A DNA stretch of 64,000 bases, from contig CAUYLG010017934.1 of NCBI GenBank assembly GCA_963573385.1, positions 18,305-82,304 on the forward strand. The letters run 5' to 3'. Below, piece by piece: positions 49,517 through 62,687 of the stretch (positions are counted from its first letter, which is position 1; each line of letters begins with the position of its first letter). The notes below the pieces were generated by a model, which searched no databases, had not been told where the DNA came from, and worked only from the letters and a program-made list of their open reading frames with translations. This stretch comes from Cacajao melanocephalus (Eukaryota; Chordata; Mammalia; Primates; Pitheciidae). Both the position numbers and the translations under genes were made by a program.

Positions 49517-49829
49517 TTTTTTTTTCGAGACAGAATCTTGCTCTGTCACCCAGGCTGGAGTGCAGTGGTGGGATCTCGGCTCATGGCAACCTCTGCCTCC
49601 CAGGTTCAAGCGATTCTTGTGCCTCAGCACGAAAGGCTCATGCTTCAGTCTCTCAAGTAGTTAGGATTATAGGTGCATGCCACCCCGCCCGGCTAGTTTT
49701 GTATTTTTAGTAGAGATGAGGTTTTGCCATGTTGGCCAGGCTGATCTCAAACTCCTGACCTCAGGTGATCCACCCGCCTCAGCTTCCCAAAGCGCTGGGA
49801 TTACAGGTGTGAGCCACCACACCCAGCGT
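49517..49829 (-). mobile_element. Alu, reverse, with about 21-bp internal insertion
   Basis: T-run then CGAGACAGAATCTTGCTCTG to GAGCCACCACACCCAGC. Between GTGCCTCAG and TCTCTCAAGTAG the word CACGAAAGGCTCATGCTTCAG (49628-49648) is inserted, which no Alu subfamily I know carries. Confidence 0.93.
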
Positions 49830-50984
49830 GCTCTTAGCACCCTTTTTTATTCTTAGCTTCCATTTCTCTGTGCTCTTCTTTCCTCTACTACTTTCCACTT
49901 TAAGTTGACTTCCCAGCTAGAGATAGTCACATTTTGTGCAAGAAATTTTTTCTTCAATTCACATATCTCAGGACTAATTGTCCTGCAGGAATATATATAA
50001 TGTTTGGAGTATATATAGTTACAAGCAAAATTATTCTTACAGCTATGTAGCCATCAATTTCCCCATTTTCACCATAATTTTGTCCAATTACAGAATTTTG
50101 TGAATGTAAGATGTACCTACCCTAGTCTGTTGTACTTTTTCTCAACATTAGCTCTAATGCATCCTTCTAAATCACTATTCCAGTTATCATAACCAATGCT
50201 TGGTCTCCTTCCGGCATTTTAACACATCTAGCTTTCCAAAGTTATTGATTTTTTTAGGCACAACTTTTTGTATCAGGCTTAGCACCTGCACAAAATAAAA
50301 GTCTAGATAATGTTGTTACACAATATATAAAAGATTTAAAAATTATAATAACTGTAAATATTAAAATAGCAACATAATAATTATCACAATCAGAATTTTC
50401 AATACCCATAAACAAAAGATTGGTTTTTGGACTAAACAACAGCAATGTAGAATAGTGAATATTTTGCTTAATCAGCAAAGGATGCATCAACATTTCGCAA
50501 TAATTCCAACACACCTTATTATTCACTCAGCCCGCCAGCTTGGAAGTTATACAATAAATTGGGTTTTTTAAATTTGAGAAATGAGAATCGTTCCAAATTT
50601 GTCTAGTAAATAAAATTCCATGAACATTTCTATGCATCATATTTTCAAATTCCTCTAACTCAGGTTCACATAAAATGAAACAACTTTGAAATTTTCTCCC
50701 TTAAATGTTCTTCCTCCTTCTCTAAACAATTTAAACCTGTCAGAATCTTATCAATGTTTAAAGCCTAGAAGACACAGAAATAATTTGCTTGTTGCTTAAA
50801 TCCAGTAACATCTGAACTTCTATTACAGTGCTGTCTTATGTGAATGTGTCCGCTTTTCTTATCTTTTCCTATCCCTCCTTAGACTAGCTATTTCTTAACA
50901 GACAACTAAGAAATGTCATACTCTCATAGTCCTTAAACACTTAACACTTGCGAGAGGAGGTGCTGAAGAAGTTTGCTGCCAGGT
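49830..50984. other. unassigned AT-rich sequence
   Basis: No exon recognised; the minus frame at 50254-50526 (90 codons) is AT-driven. Some words near 50580-50640 hint at old LINE sequence but not securely. Confidence 0.4.
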
Positions 50985-51659
<675 letters not shown>

Positions 51660-51835
51660 GGATATTAACCCTTCATCAGATGTATAGTTTGCAAATATAT
51701 TCTCCCATTCCGTAACTTGTCTCATTACTCTGTTAATTGTTTTCCTTCCTGTACAGAAGCTTCTTAGTTTGGTATAATTCCATTTGCATATATTTGCTTT
51801 TGTTGCCCATGCTTTTGAGGTTTTATCCCAAAAAC
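51660..51835 (-). mobile_element. L1, inverted 5' segment (part 2)
   Basis: GATATTAACCCTTCATCAGA, ATTCTCCCATTCCGTAACTT, GTACAGAAGCTTCTTAGTTT and TTTTGTTGCCCATGCTTTTG are reversed L1 ORF2, upstream of part 1 in L1 coordinates. Confidence 0.88.
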
Positions 51836-52137
51836 TCCAAGGGAAATGAAATCAGTATGTTGAAGAGCTATTTGTACCCCATGTTTATTGCAGCATTATT
51901 CACAATAACCAAGATATGGAATCAACCTAAATTTCCATCAATGGATGAATGGATATAGAAACTGTGGTTTATATGCACTATGGAATATTATATACAGTCA
52001 TAAAAAAAGAATAAAATCCTGTCATTTAGACAATATGGAAGGACATTATGAACCTGGAGGTCATTATGTTAAGTAAAATAAGCCAGGCACAGAAAGACAA
52101 ATACCTCATGATCTCACTCATATGTAGACACTAAAAT
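51836..52137 (+). mobile_element. L1, forward 3' segment of the same insertion
   Basis: CCAAGGGAAATGAAATCAGT, GTTTATTGCAGCATTATTCA, CACAATAACCAAGATATGGA, CTATGGAATATTATATACAG and CTCATGATCTCACTCATATG are forward L1 ORF2 end. In consensus this segment starts where the inverted segment ends, the signature of twin priming. The 3' UTR and poly-A are missing or decayed. Confidence 0.9.
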
Positions 52138-52190
52138 GTTATTATAGAACATAGAGTGTCCACGTCCAAATTTCTGCCCTCCTCGCTCCC
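52138..52190 (-). mobile_element. MLT1-type LTR, left remnant, reverse
   Basis: The short flank before the Alu (GTCCACGTCCAAATTTCTGC) plausibly belongs to the reversed MLT1 LTR that is clear on the other side of the Alu. Confidence 0.35.
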
Positions 52191-52483
<293 letters not shown>

Positions 52484-52675
52484 TTTTTCTTTTCATTGAG
52501 ACACCTGTCATATTGGATTAGGGACTCACTCTACTCCAGTATGACATCATCTCAACTAATTACATCTGCAGCCACCCTGTTTCTAAATAAGGTCACATTT
52601 TGAGGTGACAGGAGCTAGGACTTCAAAAAATGAAATTTTACAGAGACACAATTAAACCCATAAGAGGCACCCTTC
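52484..52675 (-). mobile_element. MLT1-type LTR, right part, reverse
   Basis: ACCCTGTTTCTAAATAAGGT, CACATTTTGAGGTGACAGGA, GCTAGGACTTCAAAAAATGA and GAGACACAATTAAACCCATA match the reversed 5' end of MLT1 LTRs. Confidence 0.7.
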
Positions 52676-53344
52676 TATAGAAGAGTCAAAGGAAAAACCT
52701 GGAATCACTTTCTGGAATGAAAGAATGGTCCTGTGAGCTGGCTTTCATGAGTACTGCATGCCAATTAAGAGACCATTCCAGATTCTCCCAGAAAAGTCAC
52801 TGAACCTCACGGGATTTTCTGAGTATAACAAAACCTGCCCTATCATCTTCTAAAAGTTGTTTGGAGTAATATGTGGGTTTCACAATGTGAATGATGTTCA
52901 GGAGTAAATTATAACACTCCTTGAAGAGAAAAACTGTCTCCTGATGGTCCTTTCCTATGCTCGATGCCCAACCAGGGTACTTAGTTCAACATATTAGTTG
53001 AATGAATGAATAAACAAACAACCAAGAAATGTGCTGACAATTGATCCAGATGTGAATAGCCCAAATAAGTAATACACTGTAGCCAGAAAAGTCATCATTT
53101 ACATCCCTGTGATGTTTTGAGGAGAGAGAAGGAAAGTATGATGTTTATACAACCTACCACCCCAGCCATCACTAACAAACACAGAGCCCCAGGCAAAAGG
53201 AGAAGAAACAGTTACTCCATCTGTCTGAACTTTCCTTAAACATTACCTTTTATAATTCTTCTCAATGACTTAGCCAGCAGATTTCACCATCTTTCATACT
53301 TTAAGCTATTTTAGGGCTTTTGTTAGTCACAAGTATATTTCATA
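52676..53344. other. unassigned sequence
   Basis: A short L2-like tail (AACATATTAGTTGAATGAATG) at about 52987. Otherwise nothing recognised. Confidence 0.4.
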
Positions 53345-54035
<691 letters not shown>

Positions 54036-54039
54036 ATTA

Positions 54040-54289
54040 CTAGATTCTCATTCATTCTTTCTTTCAATAAATATTTACTGACAATGGACTATGGGCCATG
54101 TATTGTTCTACAGTGTTGAACGTGGTAGACAGTGATTCTTCCTTCATGAAGCAGACATCTGAGTAGGGGAGACAAAAATATAGAACAGTAAATGTAAAAA
54201 TGAGCAAGAGAATTTTCAAGAAGAGTAATGCTTTTGAGTAAACAAATGCAGCAGTTTGATAAAGATCAACTAGTAGGTGGGAGGAGGGG
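54040..54289 (+). repeat. old interspersed-repeat block
   Basis: TTCATTCTTTCTTTCAATAA, ATATTTACTGACAATGGACT, TGTATTGTTCTACAGTGTTG and TCATGAAGCAGACATCTGAG follow the 'attcattcaacaaatatttattgagcac..' ancient block; family not assigned. The trailing part up to 54289 is unassigned. Confidence 0.5.
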
Positions 54290-54660
54290 GATTGTATCCA
54301 TCAGGGTTTAACCAGAAAAGCAGAACGAGTAGGAGATATATATTAAGACATTTATTGCATGGAATTGATATACTCAGTTGTGGGACCTGCCTAGGTAAGC
54401 TCAACAACCACAGGGCAGGCTGGCACTTTAGGAACGGATTGAAGCTTCTCTTCATAGGTGGAATTTCTTTTTCTTCAGGGAAGCCTTGGTTCTGCTTTTA
54501 AGTCCCTTCAACTGATGGAACCAGGCCCACTGAGATGATCTAGGATAATTTTTCTTTTTTCAAGTTAACTGATGATGGACTTTAATCACATCTACAGAAG
54601 ACCTTCACAGCTAAGCTTAGACTCGTATTTGTTTGTTTGAAAACTAGTGACTATAGCTTA
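54290..54660 (+). mobile_element. LTR-like repeat, diverged (family uncertain)
   Basis: TGTATCCATCAGGGTTTAAC, CAGAAAAGCAGAACGAGTAG, GAGATATATATTAAGACATT, TATTGCATGGAATTGATATA and, later, GACTTTAATCACATCTACAG recall the abundant 'tatcagggttctccagagaaacagaaccaatagga' repeat. The terminal ...ACCATCACA segment is not visible. Confidence 0.5.
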
Positions 54661-55950
54661 GCCAAGTTGTCACCTCAAAAAGACCATCACAGTGTTCCAG
54701 ATGGGATGGTCCAAAAAGTTGAAGAATGAGAGAAGGCAGGCAGAGGGAGAAGCAAGTACATAGTCCTTAAGACTGGAAAGAGCATGACATGCTTTAAAAC
54801 ACTGCAGGGAGGCCAGTGTGCCCGGACTATTATAAACTAGGAGGAAAGAAGGTAAAAGATAAGTGGGAGGTATCAAGTCATATGGGCATTTTAAGTCATA
54901 AAAACATGTGCAGATTTTATTTTAATATAGGAAGACATTAAAAGTTTTAACGAGCAAAGCAACATAATAGATGTAAGTTTTAAAAGATAAACATACTTTT
55001 GCTGTGCAGGAAGACCAGTTAGAAGAATGTCCAGGTGAGAATGGATTGTGGTTTCACTGGGATGTTGGTGGTAGGGAAGGAGAAAATTGGATAGGTTTGA
55101 GAAATATTTGGGGTAAACAAAGGCAGACACTGCTACTTAAGTATTGGCATTAATTCTCCCTATTTTAGCTACCAACCGCATCCCCATCTTTCTATTCAAT
55201 ATGCAAGGTAGAATATTCCCTACTGCAATACTCATCAGCTATCCTTGCTGCTGGAGTCAGCAGTGGAGATGTTTACGGAAGTTGCTAGGCAGGCTTCTGG
55301 AAGAGCTCCTGTTAAGGATGGACTCAACTAGCTTGAGGTTTTTATCCTTTTGTCCTTTCCCCTTCTTCCTGCCTTAAATAGGAATGCAATTTTGGGTACA
55401 GCAATCATTCTGCAACTGTGAAAACAAAAGGAGCACAACTTATGTGCATGCATTTGCATGCATATTTGTGCAGAGACAAGGGTGGTTCTGTGTATATGCA
55501 TTGGCACTGAGAAGTGAGATGCTTTATAAATAAACTAATTTGCTGGGTCTGGACTTTAGTTATCAGAAGTAAAGTTACCAGACGTCACTTCTCCTCTCTC
55601 CTTTCTCAAACAGAGCACCCACTTACCTTTTTCAGCAAGACACAATGAGGCCTTGATGTACAGACGGCAGGTTAAAATACTATGATTCCCTTCATTACAT
55701 GCATAACCCCTTTGGTGCATTTCCATCTCTAAAAATCCAGAGCAGAATAAACAACCACCTGGCATTTTCTCAAGTTTTGGCTCTGGAATCTATCTCTTAA
55801 TAATTTCCAGACGAGACGGTAGAAAAAGAAGCAAAGGTTCATTCGAGGTCAGCTTCCACAACAACTGACGGATGTTAGCGTCTGAATCTCTCCGTAGATA
55901 GTGCCTTTGGAAGAGGGAGAAGTGTGTGGGTGTAATGGCATAGTCTCCAT
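54661..55950. other. unassigned sequence
   Basis: No recognised repeat or exon over 1.3 kb. A tetra/hexanucleotide run GTGCATGCATTTGCATGCAT at about 55443 is a small purine-pyrimidine repeat. Confidence 0.4.
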
Positions 55951-56215
55951 TCATTCTGAAAGGTAATCGACAGTGATGTTATCAACATCAATCTGGTGCT
56001 TTTGGATTTTCCTTTTTCTTTTTTTGGGGAGCGTTGCTAATTCAGTTAGGAAGACACCGCCAGCTTGTTTCATTGAAATAAATGTCGAAGTGGCCTTGGG
56101 AATAATAGGACCAAAGAGTTTATTTGTAGCATCCTTTGTTATTAAAATAGCAGCAGTGGCCCTAAAGAACCACTTGCTATACCAGATTTCTTTTCTCACA
56201 GCTTTGGTTGCTTAA
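55951..56215. other. region open on both strands, product unrecognised
   Basis: The minus strand is open from 56199 to 55951 (82 codons, basic C-terminal part PKKRKRKIQKHQIDVD), and the plus strand from 55973 to 56215 (80 codons, hydrophobic). The minus product has a K/R-rich patch resembling a nuclear localisation signal but matches no family I can name with confidence. No poly-A tail or target duplication marks it as a retrocopy. Confidence 0.25.
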
Positions 56216-56235
56216 TTGTTATCTTATTTACAAAT

Positions 56236-56269
56236 AATAGAGTAGGCTGCAAGAAGAGCCTACTCTATT
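56236..56269. repeat. perfect 13-bp-arm hairpin followed by T-run
   Basis: AATAGAGTAGGCT (56236-56248) and AGCCTACTCTATT (56257-56269) are exact reverse complements around the 8-base loop GCAAGAAG; four more T residues follow. Confidence 0.95.
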
Positions 56270-56508
56270 TTTTAAAGTGCAAATTCCAGGGCTAAATCTC
56301 ACCCCAATAAATCAAAAACTTTAGGGATGGAACGTAGGAACCTATGTGATTCGTATGTGTATGTGATTCTAATATTATTAGAATAACCTATATCTCCTTC
56401 TTACTCCTAAGAGTCCTTAATATTACGAGTCCTCCTGGAACCAAATAAGAACAAGGCATAAAGAATAATCCAAAGGCAAAGTCTGTTGAAATTAGCTACT
56501 TCATAGCT
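56270..56508. other. unassigned sequence
   Basis: Nothing recognised. Confidence 0.4.
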
Positions 56509-57194
<686 letters not shown>

Positions 57195-57715
57195 GAGGAA
57201 AAAAAGAATCAGTATTTACTAAATTGTGTTGGGACTTTCCATTTTAAAAAAAAGGAGTTAGATTCCTCCTCCATACCACATATGAAAACGAATTCTAGAT
57301 GTATTAAATATCTAAAGATAAAGCACAAGACTGCAAAAGCATTAGATAATATTTTTATAATTCTAAAGCTAAGCCTTTCTAAGCAAGACATAAAGCTGAG
57401 AAGGTAAAAATGAAAAGATGTGACAGATTTGACTACACAAAAATAAACAATCTACACTACAAAAGATACCATAAACAAAGTTAAAAGAAACGAGTAATAG
57501 GCTGAGAGAAAATATTTGCAGCAAATAAGATAGATAAAGAAATAATATCTAGACTATAGAGTTACTGCAAAGCAATAAGAAATGGGCAAACATCTCAACA
57601 GAAAACAAACAAAACAAGGTAAAGAACACAAATTACACAAAAATGAACAAACCATGAGCAAAAATGAAAATATGCTCACCCTTTTTTAAACTCTAAAGAG
57701 ACAAAAATTATTGCA
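57195..57715 (+). mobile_element. ancient L1M ORF2 3' fragment, forward
   Basis: AGAAAATATTTGCAGCAAAT, GATAAAGAAATAATATCTAG, GCAATAAGAAATGGGCAAAC and ACACAAATTACACAAAAATG follow the L1 ORF2 segment 'gagaaaatatttgcaaa..taatatccagaatatataaagaactc..aaatgggcaaa'. No reading frame survives. Confidence 0.7.
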
Positions 57716-57732
57716 GCAAATATTTTCTTTTC

Positions 57733-57825
57733 CTTCAACTTTTACTTTAAGTTCTAGGGTATATGTGTAGGATGTGCAGGGTTTTACATAGGTAAATGTG
57801 TGCCATTGTGATTTGCTGCAAGATA
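57733..57825 (-). mobile_element. L1 3' end fragment, reverse
   Basis: CTTTTACTTTAAGTTCTAGG, GTATATGTGTAGGATGTGCA and ACATAGGTAAATGTGTGCCA are the reversed L1 3' terminal text; similarity is lost at the palindrome that follows. Confidence 0.78.
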
Positions 57826-57829
57826 CTAC

Positions 57830-57925
57830 TATCAATATTTGTTAAATATTTGCCAGACATCAGGAAGAATAGCTAATGGATGCTATTCTTCCTGATGTCT
57901 GGCAAATATTTAACAAATGTTGATA
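57830..57925. repeat. near-perfect palindrome, 44-bp arms, 8-base loop
   Basis: The left arm 57830-57873 (starting TATCAATATTTGTTAAATAT, ending GGAAGAATAGC) is the reverse complement of the right arm 57882-57925 at 43 of 44 positions; the spacer is TAATGGAT. It abuts a reversed L1 3' fragment. Confidence 0.97.
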
Positions 57926-58000
57926 ATATCCAATGTCAGCAATAAGTCAGGATAAGGAGCACTTCCATACACTGCTGATATATTTGGAAACACATAAATA
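57926..58000. other. short L1-like remnant
   Basis: AGCACTTCCATACACTGCTG and TATATTTGGAAACACATAAA resemble L1 ORF2 3' text ('acacttttacactgttggtggga'). Confidence 0.35.
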
Positions 58001-58359
58001 TAGTCATATGCTTTGTAACGATGTTTTGGTCAATGATGGACTGCGTATGTGAAGGTGGTCTCATGAGATTATAATACCTTGTTTTTATTGTACTTTTTCA
58101 AAATCTTTACAATATTTACATATGTTTAGAAATACAGATACTTACCACTGTGTTATAATTGCCTACAGCATGCAGTACAGTAACATGCTATACAGGTTTT
58201 TAGCCTAGAAGCAATTTGCTATACCATATAGCCTAGGTGTGTAGGAGGTTATACCATCTAGGTTGGTGTAAGCGCACTCTATAATGCTCACACAATGACA
58301 AAATCCCCTAACAACACATTTTTTAGCACATGTCTCCTTTGTTAAGTGACCCATGACTG
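58001..58359 (+). mobile_element. MER44/Tigger7-like DNA transposon with TA duplication
   Basis: Left end TAGTCATATGCTTTGTAACG and right end GTTAAGTGACCCATGACTG form the terminal inverted repeat. The interior words GTCTCATGAGATTATAATAC, TAGCCTAGGTGTGTAGGAGG and GCATGCAGTACAGTAACATG are family hallmarks. TA lies at 57999-58000 and 58360-58361. Confidence 0.82.
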
Positions 58360-58566
58360 TATAGCTTAAAGCAAGTAGAGGTGATGCAGGCTTTCCATTC
58401 TGAATTAGGGTTTATATATGGTTCAACCGTTTGGAACATTATAAGCACCTCTCTTCAACTGTTCACATCACTGTAAATTTTGCTTACCCTTACCAATAGT
58501 AATTCAGATACAACCTTATCTTCCATTAAAACATACCAAAATTCCACTAGAAAGTAGGTTCCATGT

Positions 58567-58869
58567 GAGTGGTGATTTTTTTCTCTCTCTCTATCACCCA
58601 GGCTGGAGTGCAGTGGCATGATCATGGCTCACAGCAGCTTTGACCTCCTGGGCTCAGCATCCTCCCACCTCAGCCTCCCACGTAGCTGGGACTACAGGTA
58701 TGCGCCACCATGCCTGGCTAATTTTTGTATTTTTTGTAGAGACGGGGTTTTGCCATGTTGCCCAAGCTGGTCTCAAACTCCTGGACTCAAATGATCCACC
58801 TTCCTCGACCTGCCAGAGTCCTGGGATCACAGGCATGAGACACCACACCCAGCCGAGTGATGATTTTTT
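58567..58869 (-). mobile_element. Alu (AluJ-like), reverse, with target duplication
   Basis: GAGTGGTGATTTTTT (58567-58581) and GAGTGATGATTTTTT (58855-58869) flank the element, which runs TATCACCCAGGCTGGAGTGC to CACCACACCCAGCC and has the AluJ-type GCAGCTTTGACCTCCTGGG. Confidence 0.95.
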
Positions 58870-59857
58870 AAAAGCTGATTCTTACTACTGCATTTCTACT
58901 TCCTAGAGCAACACAAGATATGTGGTAGAGGCTTTATAGTTTTTAACTGAACAGAATGAATGAACTCAAGCATCCAAGCTGTGAAAGCCTAGTTCCAGGG
59001 ATGGAGTTTCTGGCTATGATATGTCTCTGGCTAACATAGGCAGAAAGGAAATTATTATAAAGGGAATGGAGAGCTCTAAGTCCATGAAGAGGAAGAAGGA
59101 CCTGGATTGGGAATGGCAGGAACCAAGAGAGATTGAGAAGTGGGAAGGGAGAGCCAGGGTTGTGCCCCAGGAATGACATTAGATGCTGCCTCTGGATCCA
59201 CCACCATTTCACACCCCAGCTGCCATTGCCAGAGCCTCAGTGCCACCTCTATGCAGGGAATCGTTTCTCATCTTCCTGTACCTTCGCACTTCTCCCACTA
59301 GGTTTAAAGCATCGTGTGGCTGAACTCACATCCTGTTCCCCTGTCCTGGTTTCTATGAAGTGGGGAGAAGGAATAGTTGGCTCATCTCCTATTAAGAAGC
59401 ATATTGGCCTTTGGAGAAAGGAAAGCTATATACAGGGTATTAAAGAACCCCCGTGAATGTCCACCATCATTACACAACAATCTTAAATTTTACCTATCCT
59501 TAAATTTATGGCTGTAAAAATCATGCAGCAACATGGGAAATGCTTATACTGTTAAGTTTTTAAAAACATGTTACAAAATTAAATAGACATTTGATACCAC
59601 CTCTAAATGAAACGTGTAAGAAAAAGGATGGAGAAAAAAAATCTACCAAATTCCAAACACAGAGAGTGCTAAGATTTTAGGTTTATGGATGATATTTACT
59701 TTGTTCTCCTTTTCACAGAAATAAAGAAAATTTAAACGCATAAATTCTGTTCAATGGCAGGGCCCACTGCTTTCATCTCAGAAATGCCTGTGTATGAGAC
59801 AGGGTGGAAGGGAAACTAGAATGCGTTGATCTTTGGAAGACTAGCAAGACTAAAATT
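58870..59857. other. unassigned sequence
   Basis: No repeat or exon recognised. Opposing frames (58943-59212 minus, 59133-59456 plus) overlap and show no domain. Confidence 0.4.
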
Positions 59858-60192
<335 letters not shown>

Positions 60193-60534
60193 AATCTCTA
60201 AGTACACAATTAAATAAAAGGAGTTAAACAGCAAGCACGCTGCCTGGCCTCAGATCGGAGAGGAGATGAGCCAAAATCTCTTGTTTCCAAATCCCTCTCC
60301 ATCAACCTACCATAACTCAAGAGATTTTCAGGGCTGTGGCTGGAGGCAAGGTTTTCCTCTTGACCAGAAAAATGGGAAGATGAATTATAAGGAAGCACAG
60401 GAATAAAACAAATAAACGATGAATTAGGTTCTTATTAGATGACTTCTTGCAGAGAGTGAAGAAGGAGATTGGCAAGGCAGTGTGCCCTCATAATCCAGGC
60501 TGACATCAGCTTAGACATTTTTTGTCCTCGTCAG
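60193..60534. other. unassigned sequence
   Basis: Nothing recognised. Confidence 0.4.
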
Positions 60535-60682
60535 CTCAGTGGAAAGGTCCTGGTCTTTGGAGTTAAATAAACCTGGGGACAAAAGCCATTTGACCTTGGG
60601 CAAGTTACTTCACTTGATTGACTCTCGGTTTCCTCTTTGGAAAAGGAGGGAAGTTCCATCTCTTAGTATTACTTAGACTTCT
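60535..60682 (+). mobile_element. MIR SINE, forward
   Basis: GGTCCTGGTCTTTGGAGTTA, CCATTTGACCTTGGGCAAGT, TACTTCACTTGATTGACTCT and CGGTTTCCTCTTTGGAAAAG are the forward MIR core, well preserved. Confidence 0.8.
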
Positions 60683-62190
60683 TTTGTTAGAAGTATCAGA
60701 ACATCACTCAAGCCAACTTTAGCAAAAAAAACAAAGGTTGATTTATTATAAGGCAGCCAGAGTGTCTCATATAACTGAAGAACAACAGGAACCAGGAACA
60801 AGAAAGCCATCAGGAGACCAGGAAAAATGATTTCTCCTTATTCTTTTCTTCTTCTCTCTCTCCAGTGTTTCGTTCCTCTTGGGAAGACCCTACCCTCCCA
60901 CAACCCCCAGACTGGCTTCTCAGCTACTTATGGGGGGCAGTGGGTGGTAGAGAGGATACCGGTATAAACTTGGCTGTGAGGGTCATTATTTTAAAATAGT
61001 TGTTTGGAGACAAGTGATGACACAAAGCTTCTTCGTAATTGTTGCTCCTATCGAATGAAGTACCACAAATCACACAGCTTCTGCAGCCTGTGTTTGCTGC
61101 AGCAAAAATCCTGCCTCTACTTCAAGTGCTCAGAAAAAGCCACACCATGTTCTTTGTTGTGTCCAATTGAACTGCTGGCCTAGAAATGAATTTGTCTGCC
61201 TCTTCTGCAGCTGCTTTGTCCAGCCACAAGCTTATTTTGTTGGCTTATAAAATTCAACAGCTGGTAAGGAATGGGGGTTGTGGATGGGAAAGTCTATTAT
61301 GATTTTGTTGGTTTTTTAAAAAACTTTCACAGCAGTGTAGGGGAAAATGTTCATGACAAGTACTACTGTTGTGTGAATTTGTCTATCCCTTTGTTTATGT
61401 GCATGATTAGAAAAAGAACTGGGATGGGGAGGGAGGATAGGAGAACTAAGGGGAGAACGGGAGAGAGAAAGCATGGGAGATAGAAGAGGCAGAAAAACCA
61501 ACAGGTATACTTTTAGTCTTACCACTACTGACAAATTCTATCCTCTGAATTAGGACAAAAGTCAATGGAATACAAAATCTCACTTTTAATAACTATAAAG
61601 AAGAAGGTTATTATCCCATCAAAGGGTTAAAGGATTCAGCTTCAGTTAATAGAGAGGCTGGCATTTTCCAAGCTCCTGGAAGAGATACTTCGATTGGGCC
61701 AGCCGGAGCAAGCTGCCCCTTTTTAAGCCAATCATCTGTGACCCAGGGTGAGGTCACATCATAAAAAATGGCTTCCAGGGGTCCACTATTCTTGATAAGG
61801 GCACAATGACAGGATCATGGGATGCTGGAGCTATACCTCAAAAAATATCCACTACACAATCTCAAGAGGTGATGCCAAGACTTTGTGTATGTTAACACCC
61901 AAGCATTGTGTTCAAGACAAAAGCAAAACAATAGTCTGTTTCCTTCCTTTCCTGAAGCATAACTCTGTTTCCTGAGAGTGCAGATTGAGGTATCCATCCA
62001 GTAACGCTTGGTTCTGCTGATGTCTATGCCAGAGAGATGGTAAATTGATGAATGTTTCCAATCATCTGAAGAACTTGTTCCCTAAAGGAAGCGATTAACA
62101 GTCACAAGTATCTTTCATTTATCTTTTCACTGCAGGAAAAATCTCAGTCTTGATGATACACTAGGTCCACGTAGAGTCAAAGCACAACCT
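60683..62190. other. unassigned sequence; old repeat at its left end
   Basis: AGCCAACTTTAGCAAAAAAA and GATTTATTATAAGGCAGCCA (60710-60765) recall a common repeat with 'aactggcttaagcaaaaa..atttattggctcac', not assigned. The rest is unrecognised; frames at 61271-61534 on both strands lie in purine-rich DNA. Confidence 0.4.
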
Positions 62191-62370
62191 CATAGGTTAC
62201 TTCATTAATCCTCTCAATAGTCTGGCAGAAATACAGACATTATTATCCTCATTTTGCAAACCTGTTCACTGGAGCTCAGAGAGGTTAAATAATTTGTTCA
62301 AGGTGGCCTGGGTTATGGATGCAATTTAAATTAAATCATCTAATCCCTAGCTCAATGTCATCTTCATTGT
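62191..62370 (-). mobile_element. MIR SINE, reverse
   Basis: TTCATTAATCCTCTCAATAG, TTATTATCCTCATTTTGCAA, AGCTCAGAGAGGTTAAATAA and TTTGTTCAAGGTGGCCTGGG are in reversed-MIR order. Confidence 0.75.
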
Positions 62371-62580
62371 GCAAGGCAAGGTCCTTCATTTCAGCAGAAT
62401 TCAGTGCCTGAACAAAAAATTATAGAGTTTTTAAAATTACTTTAATCCTAAATCTATGTACAAACTGTACAGAATACTTAGAAATAGTACAGAGAAAAAG
62501 GTGACTTAGAAAGGTTCCTACCCCTTGACCAAGAATTGAACTTAAAAAAACCTTAACAGGATTTTGTGTAAAAAACAACA
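62371..62580. other. unassigned sequence
   Basis: Nothing recognised. Confidence 0.4.
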
Positions 62581-62687
62581 GGTTGGGTGCAGTGGCTCAT
62601 ACTGATAATCCCAGCACTTTGGGAGGCTGAGGCGGGTGGATTGTGAGGTCAGTAGTTCAAGACCAGCCTGATCAACATGGTGAAAAC
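62581..62687 (+). mobile_element. 3'-truncated Alu (left monomer only), forward
   Basis: GGTTGGGTGCAGTGGCTCAT to AACATGGTGAAAAC, then Alu text stops and reversed L1M begins. Retroposition truncates the 5' end, so losing the 3' part implies a later deletion or recombination. Confidence 0.92.

Noticed and set aside
56236..56273. Rho-independent terminator
   Set aside because: Shape fits, but this is eukaryotic DNA with no upstream transcription unit; recorded only as a hairpin.
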